A stretch of DNA of 64,000 bases from Bacillota bacterium (GTDB taxonomy: Bacteria > Bacillota > Clostridia > Peptostreptococcales > Anaerovoracaceae), in the NCBI GenBank assembly GCA_030526355.1, contig JAUNDC010000003.1, positions 82,825 through 146,824 on the forward strand, given 5' to 3'. This document shows positions 44,494 through 54,315 of this stretch, piece after piece. The notes beneath the pieces were generated by a model. It saw only the letters and a program-made list of their open reading frames with translations, had not been told where the DNA came from and ran no database searches. The position numbers were made by a program, and so were the translations under genes. Each line of letters opens with the position of its first letter. Positions within the stretch are counted from its first letter, which is position 1.

Positions 44494-45348
44494 TTAGTAT
44501 ATCAGATTAAACGGATCAATGTCAACGCATGATGAAATAATCTCCACCTTGCCTCCCAGCAGCCTGTCCAGCAGATTCTTCATAGTACAGCCAAAGAACT
44601 TCTCTGTTCCGTAATGGCCTGCATCAATAATACATAGTCCCAGCTCCCTCGCAGTCTGTGCCTCATGATATTTGACATCACCAGTGATAAAAAGCTCGCA
44701 ACCAGCAGCTGCAGCCATTTGCATAAGATCTGCTCCTGCCCCTGTGCATATTCCCACATTGGAAATTTCAGACTCTAAATTCCCCACAACTTTAAGCTGG
44801 CTAAAACTCAGCTGTAGCTTATCTGACACAATCTCTGCCGCCTGCCTTAGTGAGATAGATCTGCTGAAGCTTCCGGTTCTGCCGATATCCGCCTCATCGC
44901 TGTTTTTTAACATATAATCCGGCGCACCCACATCTTCACCTCTAAGATTTCCAACAGAAACAAGTCCCAGTTTCTCCGCAACTATATCATTGTTTCCGCC
45001 TTTTACCTTGTCAAAAGGCGTATGGCATGTATACACCGAAATACCGGAAGATATGAGCTCCATTATCAGTCTATCCTTGTAATATGATGTGGAAAACGAA
45101 CGCAATGCTCCAAAGATAAGAGGATGATGCGTCACTATCATATTCGCTCCTGCATCAGCTGCCTCTTCAGCCACCTTATGATTCAGCTCAAGACAAGTCA
45201 GTATTTTTCTTACAGGCGCATCTTCAAAACCTATCTGAATTCCACTGTTATCCCACGATTCCTGCAATCCTGCAGGAACTTCCCTTTCAATTTCTTTAAC
45301 AACTGAACCTACCGTCATCAAATCGCTGAATTTGTTCTTACTTCCCAT
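44494..45348 (-). CDS. Nif3-like dinuclear metal-centre protein
   Basis: A 284-residue protein of the Nif3/YqfO family (GTP cyclohydrolase 1 type 2 label). Metal-site segments are IVTHHPLIFG and the C-terminal CIIDAGHYGTEKFF. The Cys-rich inserted domain of some members is absent. Function is unresolved. It overlaps trmK by 11 bases and ends just before rnpB. GGAGG lies nine bases before the ATG; a TTG 18 bases earlier is unlikely. Confidence 0.92.
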   Translation of the reverse strand: MGSKNKFSDLMTVGSVVKEIEREVPAGLQESWDNSGIQIGFEDAPVRKILTCLELNHKVAEEAADAGANMIVTHHPLIFGALRSFSTSYYKDRLIMELISSGISVYTCHTPFDKVKGGNNDIVAEKLGLVSVGNLRGEDVGAPDYMLKNSDEADIGRTGSFSRSISLRQAAEIVSDKLQLSFSQLKVVGNLESEISNVGICTGAGADLMQMAAAAGCELFITGDVKYHEAQTARELGLCIIDAGHYGTEKFFGCTMKNLLDRLLGGKVEIISSCVDIDPFNLIY

Positions 45349-46105
45349 GCTCGTATTCCTCCGCAAGTGCTGTCAGATAGCTTATATCACGGCATATTTC
45401 TTCTTCCAGCCGTCCGTTCCTGACCTTTGCCATCATAACGTTTTTCAGCTTTGTTTTTTCACGTTCAATGTTTCTTTGCAGGAATTCCGGTACCGGCCCT
45501 GAGGCTTCGACAATCCATGGAGGGATTCTCCACACCATAGACTCTCCGTCTGCATCAGCATCGAAATCAATAATCCTGTCGGCATATCTACTACTGAGTG
45601 CAGAGTCCGTGCAGTCTTTTCCCGGAGAAACAGCCGTTATTATTTCCGGTATATAATCCCCTTCAACGACAAGATCCTCACAAATAACATCGAATCCATT
45701 ATCATACAGCCATTTTCTCAGATATCCCTGCCCTATACGCGGCTGCAGCACAAACCTGTTGACCGAAAGCGTAATTTCCATATCTGTAGCCATTATATCG
45801 CGAATAAGCTTGCCGCCCATTCCGGCAATAACCACAGCATCCACTTCTCCCACATCAAGGATGCTCAGCCCGTCACCAGCTCTGAAATCCATAATACCGC
45901 GAATCTCAGGATCACATTTCATAGCATTTAGCCTCGCCTTATCCAGAGAAGGTTCACTTATATCAGCCATTATAACGCTGGAACAAATACCGTTCTCAGC
46001 AAGGTAAACTGGCAAAAGACCATGGTCCGTCCCTATATCGGCCATGGTCCTTGATGGTTGTATTCTGTCTGCAATTATCTGCAGTCTGTCACTTAATTTA
46101 ATCAT
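45338..46105 (-). CDS. trmK: tRNA (adenine22-N1)-methyltransferase TrmK
   Basis: A 255-residue SAM methyltransferase. The SAM site is ADIGTDHGLLPVYLAENG; AGMGGKLIRDIM and LQPRIGQGYLRKWLYDNGFD are TrmK hallmarks. The C-terminus is coiled-coil-like. It methylates A22 in tRNA. It lies two bases after rpoD in the conserved dnaG-rpoD-trmK-nif3 order. Confidence 0.94.
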   Translation of the reverse strand: MIKLSDRLQIIADRIQPSRTMADIGTDHGLLPVYLAENGICSSVIMADISEPSLDKARLNAMKCDPEIRGIMDFRAGDGLSILDVGEVDAVVIAGMGGKLIRDIMATDMEITLSVNRFVLQPRIGQGYLRKWLYDNGFDVICEDLVVEGDYIPEIITAVSPGKDCTDSALSSRYADRIIDFDADADGESMVWRIPPWIVEASGPVPEFLQRNIEREKTKLKNVMMAKVRNGRLEEEICRDISYLTALAEEYEHGK

Positions 46106-46107
46106 TT

Positions 46108-47379
46108 TTATTCCAGATAATCCTTGAGTTTCTTGCTCCTGGTAGGATGTCTCAGCTTCCTGAGAGCTTTGGCTTCAATCTGCCTTATTCTCTCTCTGGT
46201 AACATCGAATTTCTTGCCTACCTCTTCCAATGTCCGCGCCCTTCCGTCTTCAAGACCGAAACGAAGCTTCAGAACCTTCTGCTCCCTTTCTGTCAGAGTG
46301 CCAAGCACATCAACCAGCTGTTCCTTCAGCATTGAAAATGCTGCAGCTTCTGCCGGTGCCGGAGCATCATCATCAGGAATGAAATCACCAAGATGGCTGT
46401 CCTCTTCCTCTCCGATTGGAGTTTCAAGCGAAACAGGCTCCTGAGCAATTTTCAGTATTTCACGTACCTTTTCCACAGAGATTCCCATCTCTGCAGCTAT
46501 TTCATCAGGGGTCGGCTCCCTGCCTTCTTCCTGAAGAAGCTGCCTTGATACTCTGATAAGCTTGTTTATAGTTTCCACCATATGAACAGGTATTCTGATG
46601 GTTCTTGCCTGATCAGCAATTGATCTTGTAATCGCCTGTCTGATCCACCATGTCGCATAGGTACTGAATTTATATCCTTTTGTCCAATCAAATTTATCTA
46701 CTGCCTTGATCAGACCCAGATTTCCCTCCTGGATAAGATCAAGGAACAGCATTCCTCTGCCGACATATTTCTTGGCTATACTTACTACCAGTCTCAAGTT
46801 CGCTTCACAGAGCTTCTGCTTGGCGTATTCGTCCCCTGCCTCCATTCTTTTGGCCAGGTCTATCTCCTCCTGTGCTGTAAGAAGTGGAACCTTACCTATT
46901 TCCTTGAGATACATTCTGACAGGATCGTCAACCGCTATGCTCTTAGAGATGGTAGCCTCAAGATCTATCTCCTTGGCACCCGGATTTTCAGCTATTACAG
47001 CTTCCACCTCCGGATCCTCGACATCCTCATCCTCAATTTCCATAAGCTCAATATCATCAGGCTCACTCTCAAATACCAGTTCGATGCCTTTGCCGACAAG
47101 TGCATCGTAGATTTCCTCCATCTGATCCTTATCGATCTCCACATCTCCGAGTCTGTCTGATATTTCCGAGTATGTCAGAACTTTTTTACCTTTGTTTTCT
47201 GCCTTGCTGCTGAGGTCCTTTATCACCAGAGCTTTGGTTTCATCATCCAGAACATTGTTGTCCGGATCCATATCATTGATATTGATGTCTTTGACATCAT
47301 CACTTATTGACTTGTTTTTTTTCTGATTTTCCTTGTTCACCGTTTTATTCTCTTTTTCTTTTGTATTATTTACTGCCAT
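46108..47379 (-). CDS. rpoD: Primary sigma factor RpoD/SigA
   Basis: A 423-residue sigma-70. Region 1.2 is near [19 protein letters not shown], region 2 has [20 protein letters not shown] and [20 protein letters not shown], and region 4 ends [20 protein letters not shown] long acidic and Asn/Lys-rich N-terminus (residues 1-55) precedes region 1. It directs housekeeping transcription. It sits 14 bases after dnaG. Confidence 0.97.
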   Translation of the reverse strand: MAVNNTKEKENKTVNKENQKKNKSISDDVKDININDMDPDNNVLDDETKALVIKDLSSKAENKGKKVLTYSEISDRLGDVEIDKDQMEEIYDALVGKGIELVFESEPDDIELMEIEDEDVEDPEVEAVIAENPGAKEIDLEATISKSIAVDDPVRMYLKEIGKVPLLTAQEEIDLAKRMEAGDEYAKQKLCEANLRLVVSIAKKYVGRGMLFLDLIQEGNLGLIKAVDKFDWTKGYKFSTYATWWIRQAITRSIADQARTIRIPVHMVETINKLIRVSRQLLQEEGREPTPDEIAAEMGISVEKVREILKIAQEPVSLETPIGEEEDSHLGDFIPDDDAPAPAEAAAFSMLKEQLVDVLGTLTEREQKVLKLRFGLEDGRARTLEEVGKKFDVTRERIRQIEAKALRKLRHPTRSKKLKDYLE

Positions 47380-47393
47380 GCTCCGCTGCCCCC

Positions 47394-49139
47394 TTACTTC
47401 ATAATTTGCTTCTGTATATCCATAAGCTGCTTCGTCAGCTTGACAATTTCATCACTGTTTTCTTCTTCATCCGCCATTGACAATCTTGTGATTATTTCAG
47501 ACTCCTTTTTCTTCAGCTTATTCTTTCTAAGCCGCCCGATACAGTCTCTGAACATTATATCCTCACGACCTGCAGGAATAACTTTGCCGGTTATAACCTC
47601 GAAAGCTTCAGCTGCATCTTCATCCATCATATCCTTCAGTCTGTTTATATCCAGAGGCCTCTCTTCATTATCTGAATCCTTGATCACCTTATATATTGCG
47701 GCTCCGATAACACTTTCAAAAGCAGAATCTGATATATCCTCCGGAAGCTGTACAAACCGACTGTCAATCAGCATAAGCTTTATCAAATCCTGCTCAATAA
47801 GCGGAATCTCTGTCCCAGCTTCTGCTCTATTGGAGTTTTCAGCGGCATTCACAGGTGTTCTCTTTTCCTGACTATTATTACCTGAATACTCGAATCTTAT
47901 AGCTCCTTCGGAAATTCCTGTATCCTGTGCCAGCTTTTTTATGTAATAATCAGCCTCTACAGGCTTCATTGACTGCAATATTCCTACAGCCTCTCTGAGA
48001 AAATCTATCCTCTGCTGTTCATCTGTCATATCATACTTTGCTCTGGCAAATCCAAGTTTGAAATCACCAAACGGCAATGCGCTGTCAATCAGTTCTCTGA
48101 ACGCATTTCTGCCTTTGCTCTTAATAAATTCATCAGGATCCTTGCCGTCGGTCACCTTGAGAACCTTTGCACGGCAGCCTTCCTCATACAGAATATCAAT
48201 GCCCCTCATTGCCGCATTCTGACCAGCCTGATCAGCATCATATGACAGTATTACATTTCTGGTATAACGTTTTATCAGCCGTGCCTGATTGGAAGTAAGT
48301 GCTGTACCAAGAGAAGCCGAAACATTCCTGATACCTGACTGATACAGCGAAACCACATCCATATAACCTTCAACCAGCACGATGGCATCTTCGCGGCTTA
48401 CATCCTTTCGAGTCAGATTAAGTCCGTACAGGTTGTTTTTTTTCTGAAAAACACCTGATTCCTGTGAATTAAGGTACTTAGGTTCTCCGTCTCCTATTAT
48501 CCTTCCGCCAAAACCGATTACCTTGCCGGCAGTATTTATAATAGGGAAAATCACTCTGTTTCTGAATTTATCGAAGTATCTATCCTTTGATCTGGAAATC
48601 AGTCCGAGCTCCAGCATCTTTTTCTCTGAAATATCTTTGCTTCTCAAGAACCTGTAGAGGCTGTCCCATTCGCCGTCCGCATAACCTATGCCGAATTCAT
48701 TCATGGTAGCTTCAGATATTCCACGGTTCTTCATATATGTATATCCCGGATTGGTGCTTCGGCGCATTTCACTGTAAAAGAACCTGGCTGCCTGACGATT
48801 TATTTCATAAAGTTCGTCTTTGTCATGGCTGCTTCTAAATGCACCTTCCAGATCTATTCCATATTCACCGGCCAGCATCTCCACTGCCCCTCTGAAATCA
48901 AGATTGTAATATCGTTCCGTAAAAGCGAGCACATCTCCGGTAGCTCCGCAGCCAAAACATGTAAAAATCTGCTTAGTCTCAGATACAACAAAAGAAGGTG
49001 TTTTCTCATTGTGGAACGGGCAGATACCTTTATAATTACTTCCCGATTTTTTTAAGGGAACGACTCTGCCGATAACATCAACGATATTACACCTGCTTTT
49101 TATTTCATCGACTATATTTACCTGATTTCTAGTGTTCAC
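47394..49139 (-). CDS. dnaG: DNA primase
   Basis: A 581-residue primase. The CHC2 zinc finger is near residues 38-64 ([11 protein letters not shown] and CFGCG), the catalytic core has [13 protein letters not shown] and ENDGRGRIIGDG-like segments, and the TOPRIM site is [16 protein letters not shown] with [14 protein letters not shown]. The C-terminal helicase-interaction domain is present. It makes primers for replication. Confidence 0.96.
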   Translation of the reverse strand: MNTRNQVNIVDEIKSRCNIVDVIGRVVPLKKSGSNYKGICPFHNEKTPSFVVSETKQIFTCFGCGATGDVLAFTERYYNLDFRGAVEMLAGEYGIDLEGAFRSSHDKDELYEINRQAARFFYSEMRRSTNPGYTYMKNRGISEATMNEFGIGYADGEWDSLYRFLRSKDISEKKMLELGLISRSKDRYFDKFRNRVIFPIINTAGKVIGFGGRIIGDGEPKYLNSQESGVFQKKNNLYGLNLTRKDVSREDAIVLVEGYMDVVSLYQSGIRNVSASLGTALTSNQARLIKRYTRNVILSYDADQAGQNAAMRGIDILYEEGCRAKVLKVTDGKDPDEFIKSKGRNAFRELIDSALPFGDFKLGFARAKYDMTDEQQRIDFLREAVGILQSMKPVEADYYIKKLAQDTGISEGAIRFEYSGNNSQEKRTPVNAAENSNRAEAGTEIPLIEQDLIKLMLIDSRFVQLPEDISDSAFESVIGAAIYKVIKDSDNEERPLDINRLKDMMDEDAAEAFEVITGKVIPAGREDIMFRDCIGRLRKNKLKKKESEIITRLSMADEEENSDEIVKLTKQLMDIQKQIMK

Positions 49140-49247
49140 TTTCGTCCCTCATTTAATACTTGTTACTATTTTATATACGACAAAAGTCACCACTTTCCTT
49201 TTTTATTTATAAAAAAAAGAGCAAAAAAATCTTAATTTAACTGCAAA

Positions 49248-50261
49248 TCATCTCCATCCTCTGGCAACAAACAGTTCCTCATACGTATTTATCGCATATC
49301 TGTCTGTCATACCTGCAATATGATCCTTTACCAGCTCCTCCAGCGGATATTCATTTTCCATCATAAGCAGCTCCTCAGGCAAAAATTTGGAATTTTTCAT
49401 AAAGTATTCATACAGCGAAGTAATGATGATCCTTACCTTATTCACATCCTCCACCCTTTTGACCTGTTCATTATGATATACGTTTTTAAACATGAATGTT
49501 CTCAGCTCATTCATTGCATCGGCCTTCTCTTTGCTTAACCGTGCTTCCGGCCTGCCGCAGCTGTTTTCGATCATATCCTTCACAAGGGTATCAATCCTCT
49601 TCTTGTGAGTGTCTCCCAGAATCGCTATGCTGTCTGCCGGCAGATCATCAGCTGTAATTATTCCGCTTCTGATTGCATCATCTATATCATGATTGATGTA
49701 CGCAATCCTGTCACTTGTCTTCACAACCTGCCCTTCAGGTGTAACCGGCATAACACTGCCTGTATGATTCAGTATTCCGTCCTTCACTTCAAAAGTCAGA
49801 TTCATCCCTCTTCTGGAGCTGCTTGCTGATTCCAGAAGCTCAACCACCCGGAGGCTCTGTACATTGTGCTTGAAACCACCCGGATGGATTTCATTAAGTA
49901 CAGCCTCTCCGCTGTGACCAAACGGTGTGTGCCCCAGATCATGACCCATGGCAATTGCTTCTGCTAGATCTTCATTCAATCCTGCACCTCTTGCAATAGT
50001 CCTGGAAATCTGAGACACTTCAATAGTATGAGTAAGCCTTGTTCTGAAATGGTCGCCTTCAGGAGCAAGGAACACCTGAGTTTTGTGCATCAGACGCCTG
50101 AACGCTTTGGAATGAATGATTCTGTCTCTGTCTCTCTGGAAATCCGTGCGTATGCTGCATTTCTCTTCTTTTATTTTTCTTCCTCTGCTTTCACATGCTT
50201 TGGTGGCATATGTAGAAAGGTACTGCTTCTCTCTGTTTTCTGTATCTTCTCTTAAAACCAT
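49248..50261 (-). CDS. Deoxyguanosine triphosphate triphosphohydrolase-like HD protein
   Basis: A 337-residue HD-domain dNTPase with FRRLMHKTQVFLAPEGDHFR, RLTHTIEVSQISRTIARG and the HD motif GHDLGHTPFGHSGE. It hydrolyses dGTP or a related dNTP to nucleoside and triphosphate. It is commonly upstream of dnaG in Firmicutes. The ATG follows AGGCAG. Confidence 0.93.
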   Translation of the reverse strand: MVLREDTENREKQYLSTYATKACESRGRKIKEEKCSIRTDFQRDRDRIIHSKAFRRLMHKTQVFLAPEGDHFRTRLTHTIEVSQISRTIARGAGLNEDLAEAIAMGHDLGHTPFGHSGEAVLNEIHPGGFKHNVQSLRVVELLESASSSRRGMNLTFEVKDGILNHTGSVMPVTPEGQVVKTSDRIAYINHDIDDAIRSGIITADDLPADSIAILGDTHKKRIDTLVKDMIENSCGRPEARLSKEKADAMNELRTFMFKNVYHNEQVKRVEDVNKVRIIITSLYEYFMKNSKFLPEELLMMENEYPLEELVKDHIAGMTDRYAINTYEELFVARGWR

Positions 50262-50300
50262 AGTCTGCCTCCGTATATTATTAATAATACATACAGAACT

Positions 50301-50495
50301 CTACGTTGTAAAGCTGTTTATCTCCTCAATCTTTTCCCTCAATCCGCATGATACCATACCAAGCAGCTCAAGCAGCTCATGCTGCAGCTCTTCATTTATA
50401 AAAAAAATGTCAGCTGCGATAGAATCTGCCAGTTCATTTTTTTCCTCCTCACTTAAGGAATCATAAAAATTCCCCGCCTGAATCAGCTCCTTCAT
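50301..50495 (-). CDS. Catalase-related C-terminal domain encoded as a separate small gene
   Basis: A 64-residue helical protein (MKELIQAGNFYDSLSEEEKN...). The pattern QAGNFYxxLSEEEKxxLxxxIA resembles the catalase-related domain found at the C-terminus of small catalases (PF06628 type; judged by eye). Its start overlaps the preceding stop as ATGA, implying coupled translation with the catalase-fold gene. Either a formerly single gene has split, or it is a two-subunit protein. Confidence 0.7.
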   Translation of the reverse strand: MKELIQAGNFYDSLSEEEKNELADSIAADIFFINEELQHELLELLGMVSCGLREKIEEINSFTT

Positions 50496-51463
50496 GTCCT
50501 TACACCCCTTTCGGCTGCTGACAGCCTGTGTGAATGATCCATTATTCCGGACAACTCATCTCTGTACAGCTCAATTCCATCAATAATGTTACCCGGAGCA
50601 AAGGATATACCGCGATCTTCTTCATCCTCTTTAATAAGCTTTGTAAGCTTAAGCACACCAGCAGTAACAGGCCTTACCATAGCCTCATTCCAGCAGATTG
50701 TTTTTTTTGTATACTCCGGATGAGAAATGTATTTATGATCCAGTATCTGAACCTGCAGCTCGAATGCCGGAAACCCGCCCGTTGATATTCTGCCTTCCAC
50801 CTCCTCCATCGCTTTATCTGGATCAAAACCAGCCATGAATTCTGCCGAAACTCTGCTTTTGCATCTGCTTATCTCGGCAGAATCGCCTTCGGCATAAATT
50901 AACGGTTTCCACCTGTATCTTATCAGCTTTTTTCCACCGGATGAGTTTATCCACAAATATGTATTCATACAGAACCAGTTTATATCAGTGAATGAATCTG
51001 CGATACCATAATAAGAATACAGGCGAAGTATGCAGTTGATCGTTTCAGGATTATCGACAGCAAACTGCCACAGCCTGGTGCTGTTTACGCCATCAAACAC
51101 ATATCTGCGTGTCAGAGCATCCTTTAGGCCGGGAAATTTAGATGCATCATTTATAAAATACACCGGTATATTTTGAGATACTATATCATGCTCCTGCCGT
51201 CTGCAATGGAGCTTTACAGCAAAGCCTTTTATATTTCTTACAGTATCAGCACTGCCTGCATCACCAAGCATGGCCGAAAACCTGGCCGTTACTGGAAAAG
51301 AAGCTTCCGTATTGCAGAATACTTCCGCAGTCGTATATTCCTCAAATGACATGTAAGGCTTGAAATACCCCTTCATGCAGATGCCTTTTCGAAACATAAG
51401 CCGTGGTTTCGGCATTTCCACAATCATTTTATGAATCTTTTCCAGCAATAAAAAATCTGTCAT
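50492..51463 (-). CDS. Catalase-fold protein lacking heme and catalytic residues
   Basis: A 323-residue protein of the catalase core fold: KGYFKPYMSFEEYTTAEVF, VTARFSAMLGDAGSADTVRN, GFAVKLHCRRQEHDIVSQNI and PVYFINDASKFPGLKDAL. In the segment matching RVVHARG, F24 takes the place of the distal His. The C-terminal region matching RLFSYxDTxxHRLG reads LSGIMDHSHRLSAAERG, without the proximal heme Tyr. One Asn of the NN pair is kept (SQNIP). Without both residues it is probably not a catalase. The substrate or role is unknown. ATG 51463 fits GAGG better than the earlier GTG. Confidence 0.8.
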   Translation of the reverse strand: MTDFLLLEKIHKMIVEMPKPRLMFRKGICMKGYFKPYMSFEEYTTAEVFCNTEASFPVTARFSAMLGDAGSADTVRNIKGFAVKLHCRRQEHDIVSQNIPVYFINDASKFPGLKDALTRRYVFDGVNSTRLWQFAVDNPETINCILRLYSYYGIADSFTDINWFCMNTYLWINSSGGKKLIRYRWKPLIYAEGDSAEISRCKSRVSAEFMAGFDPDKAMEEVEGRISTGGFPAFELQVQILDHKYISHPEYTKKTICWNEAMVRPVTAGVLKLTKLIKEDEEDRGISFAPGNIIDGIELYRDELSGIMDHSHRLSAAERGVRT

Positions 51464-51509
51464 ACACACCACCTCACGGTAGTATATGCGACAGATCAGT
51501 TATATGACA

Positions 51510-51938
51510 TTAAACTCCTGTATGACCGAAGCCTCCTGAACCTCGTTCTGTTTCACTAAGCTCCACGGTTCTTTCAATGCTAACACGTTCATATTTTGCA
51601 GCCACCATCTGTGCTATCCGGTCTCCGTTATTGACGGTAAAGGGTTCTTCACCCCAGTTGATAAGAGAAACCTTTATCTCACCGCGATAATCACTGTCAA
51701 TTGTTCCAATTCCGTTTGTAAGACCGATTCCTTTTTTCACAGCAAGACCGCTTCTGGCTCTTATCTGTACTTCAAATCCCTGAGGTATTTCCATAAACAG
51801 CCCTGTCGGAATCAGCGCCCTCTTTCCCGGCTGAATCGTAACAGGTGAGTCCAGATATGCTCTGATATCCATGCCAGCTGCTCCTGGTGTTTCATATTCC
51901 GGTACTGCGCCCGAAAGTGTCTTTATCTTTATTATCAT
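51510..51938 (-). CDS. dut: dUTP diphosphatase
   Basis: A 142-residue trimeric dUTPase with the five motifs: AGMDIRAY, ARSGLAVKKGIGLTNGIGTI, DSDYRGEIKVSLIN, NNGDRIAQMVAAKYE and the C-terminal RGSGGFGHTGV. It hydrolyses dUTP to dUMP, keeping uracil out of DNA. Its start overlaps the M16 peptidase stop by four bases. Confidence 0.96.
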   Translation of the reverse strand: MIIKIKTLSGAVPEYETPGAAGMDIRAYLDSPVTIQPGKRALIPTGLFMEIPQGFEVQIRARSGLAVKKGIGLTNGIGTIDSDYRGEIKVSLINWGEEPFTVNNGDRIAQMVAAKYERVSIERTVELSETERGSGGFGHTGV

Positions 51939-53185
51939 CCTTTTACCAGACCCTCCAGATCAAAATCTCTGCCGGTAACCGAAGCTCCGCAGTATGACGA
52001 ATAATCACCGATGACAGCCGCTGCTTCCATGATATCGTCTTTTGTTACTATATCAAATCCCCTGAGCACTTCCTCCGGAGTGTAGACCTTGCCGAGAAGA
52101 AGTTGATTCTTCCCTATTGAGAACATTCTGCTGTTTATATTCTCAAGGCCAAAAATATATGAGCTCTTCATCTGCTCCTTGGCCATAGAAAGCTCCTCAT
52201 CTGAAACTCCGCTTTTCTGCAAAGTATCCAGTTCATATTTTATAGCTGCCAGAGTATCCTCAGCCTTGTCATGTGCAACTCCAGCATATATGCTGAAAAA
52301 TCCCCAGTTGCTTGAAAACGAATTCATTGAACATACAGAGTAAGCTAGACCCTTCTCTTCGCGGATGTTCTGAAACAGTCTTGAACTCATGCTTCCGCCA
52401 AATATACTGTTCATAAGCACAAAAGCATAGTATCTTCTGTCATCAAGTGACACGCCCGGTGTCGCAAGGCAGATATGCGTCTGTTCAATATCCCTTACCT
52501 TGACATCAAAGCTCTGTCTATATGGCAGCAGCTCGATATGCTTTGTTACTTTCTTTTCTCTTAATACACCGAGCCTGTCCTCAAACATCTCCTTTATTCT
52601 GTTTTCATCGAAGTTTCCGGCTACAGCAACAACTATGCTGTCTCTGGCATACTTGTCACTGAAATACCCCATCATCTTATCCCTGTCTATACCAGCCAGA
52701 CTCTCCGGAGTTCCCAGAATGCTCCTGCCCAGAGGATTGCCACTGGATACAAGTTCTGAAATAGTATCATACACATCGTCATCAGGGCTATCCTTAACCA
52801 TCTTGATTTCTTCAAAAATAACCTGACGCTCCTTATCCATCTCAGTGCTGTCGAACTTTGATCCTGTCAGCATATCCAGCAGGATTTCCGCACCCTGATA
52901 TATGTTTGATGATAGAGTTTTAATATAATAACAGGTAGCTTCCTTACCTGTAAAGGCATTGAACATACCTCCTATTTTATCAACATCCGAAGCGATCTGC
53001 CTGGCAGTTCGTTTCTCTGTACCCTTGAACATCATGTGCTCAATAAAATGAGATACTCCCGAAACATCATCAGTTTCATCGCAGGCACCTGCCTTTACCC
53101 ATATTCCCAGAGCTGCAGACTGGACGTAATCAGTTTTTTCCATTATCAACGTTGTTCCGCAATTCAGCTTTTCTATTTTAACCAT
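51935..53185 (-). CDS. M16-family zinc peptidase (YmxG/MPP-like)
   Basis: A 416-residue peptidase with the inverted zinc motif HFIEHMMFKG (HxxEH) and the distal Glu near residue 130 (EEIKMVKDSP). Segments TPGVSLDDRRYYAFVLMNSI and FGGSMSSRLFQNIREEKGLAYSV are family hallmarks. Processing peptidase-like members in Firmicutes have unclear substrates. The gene is next to dut and divergent from the Cys-rich gene. Confidence 0.93.
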   Translation of the reverse strand: MVKIEKLNCGTTLIMEKTDYVQSAALGIWVKAGACDETDDVSGVSHFIEHMMFKGTEKRTARQIASDVDKIGGMFNAFTGKEATCYYIKTLSSNIYQGAEILLDMLTGSKFDSTEMDKERQVIFEEIKMVKDSPDDDVYDTISELVSSGNPLGRSILGTPESLAGIDRDKMMGYFSDKYARDSIVVAVAGNFDENRIKEMFEDRLGVLREKKVTKHIELLPYRQSFDVKVRDIEQTHICLATPGVSLDDRRYYAFVLMNSIFGGSMSSRLFQNIREEKGLAYSVCSMNSFSSNWGFFSIYAGVAHDKAEDTLAAIKYELDTLQKSGVSDEELSMAKEQMKSSYIFGLENINSRMFSIGKNQLLLGKVYTPEEVLRGFDIVTKDDIMEAAAVIGDYSSYCGASVTGRDFDLEGLVKG

Positions 53186-53241
53186 AATAAATGCCCCTCT
53201 CTGAAATCATTTAATTATTGTAACATACAACTGCCGTTTTT

Positions 53242-53249
53242 CATATACT
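53242..53249 (+). promoter_or_regulatory. Sporulation-type -10 element candidate upstream of the Cys-rich gene
   Basis: CATATACT fits the CATA-start of sigma-E/sigma-K -10 boxes, with an AC dinucleotide 17 bases upstream as in sigma-K -35 regions. It lies about 55 bases before the ATG. The match is weak and rests on the Cys-rich product looking like a coat protein. Confidence 0.3.
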
Positions 53250-53304
53250 GCCATTGAACAATTCGATAAAAAATATCTTATTTCAAAATTCAAGGAGGTA
53301 AAAG

Positions 53305-54246
53305 ATGAACTGTTTCTGTACATCACAAACCAATACATGCGGCGATAACTGCTGCCAGGCCAATGACCTGTGCAGCTTCAGCGGTGATCTTGACGACGTA
53401 TGCGCCACCCCGATTTATGTGCAAAGTGTATACGATGCCGTCCGTTTCCATATGCAGGGAATGAAAACCGTACAATCGCTTAAATTTACACCAGACATCC
53501 CATGCGGCTGCACTATCAGCAGGATAATAGATATCCGATGTAAAAAAATATTCAATCCCGGAAATATCAAAGACAGCGACAATCTCACTCTCGATATGGA
53601 AACATGCATTTCCGGCGCATGCTTCCTGAACGACTGCGATGGTGTTGTCAAGACCATCGGACCTGATGGAATACCTTCAGAAAACATTATTTTCGCAGAT
53701 ACATGTCAATGTGAGAATTCCGGTGCGGGCACTCCTATTTTTGGCACTCAGAATGCCAGAATATGGGGTAATATCATTGTATATCTGGATCTGGCAGTAT
53801 GTGACAGCTGCGGCAGGGAGAGTACCGTTACGCTCTGTGCTGAAATCAACATTGCCAAACCTTCCTGTCCTCTGGTGCTTACAAACTTCTTTGAGCTCTG
53901 TATGCCAGGTACTGCAAACTCTGCATTTATGCCACGTCTTACAGAGCTTGCCAATGCCGGCTTTACATGCAGACTCGCCACAAACAATGCTTCCCGTGAT
54001 ATATGTATTGGTCCGAATGGTGAAGTAACCGCAAATCTTATAATCACCATCTGTCTTACAGTCGAAAAGAAAATCACTGTTCCCGTACAGCTTTGCGTAC
54101 TTACAACAGGCTTCGCAGAGGCGCCCCTGCAGGATAGTCTCAGCGGCGTAGTAAACTGTCCCGGCCTGTTTCCTGAGAGAATTAACGGAGGCAGTGATGA
54201 CTGCAGCTGTGGATGCAGCGACTTTCCACCTTCAGGCTGCAGATAA
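53305..54246 (+). CDS. Cysteine-rich, probable spore-associated protein
   Basis: A 313-residue protein with about 29 cysteines (9%). They are dense at both ends (MNCFCTSQTNTCGDNCC and DDCSCGCSDFPPSGC), often in CxC or CxxC pairs. No signal peptide or membrane helix. The middle resembles beta-sheet repeats of the SipL/DUF3794-like or coat-protein kind (KTVQSLKFTPDIPCGCTISR), but this is by eye. GGAGG precedes the ATG and a terminator follows. A coat or exosporium protein is plausible, as spo0A and spoIVB are nearby (inference). Confidence 0.7.
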   Translation: MNCFCTSQTNTCGDNCCQANDLCSFSGDLDDVCATPIYVQSVYDAVRFHMQGMKTVQSLKFTPDIPCGCTISRIIDIRCKKIFNPGNIKDSDNLTLDMETCISGACFLNDCDGVVKTIGPDGIPSENIIFADTCQCENSGAGTPIFGTQNARIWGNIIVYLDLAVCDSCGRESTVTLCAEINIAKPSCPLVLTNFFELCMPGTANSAFMPRLTELANAGFTCRLATNNASRDICIGPNGEVTANLIITICLTVEKKITVPVQLCVLTTGFAEAPLQDSLSGVVNCPGLFPERINGGSDDCSCGCSDFPPSGCR

Positions 54247-54260
54247 AAGCTGTTTTCATG

Positions 54261-54294
54261 CAGAAACCCGAAGACTGCAAGCTTCGGGTTTCTG
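54261..54294. terminator. Terminator between the Cys-rich gene and the flavodoxin-like gene
   Basis: CAGAAACCCGAAG and CTTCGGGTTTCTG form a 13-base-pair stem with an eight-base loop, followed by TATTTAT. It lies between convergent genes. Confidence 0.75.
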
Positions 54295-54315
54295 TATTTA
54301 TATGTGCATTAATCA

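Noticed and set aside
53639..54028. Overlapping 129-codon frame inside the Cys-rich gene
   Set aside because: It lies in another frame of the Cys-rich gene with no start site of its own.
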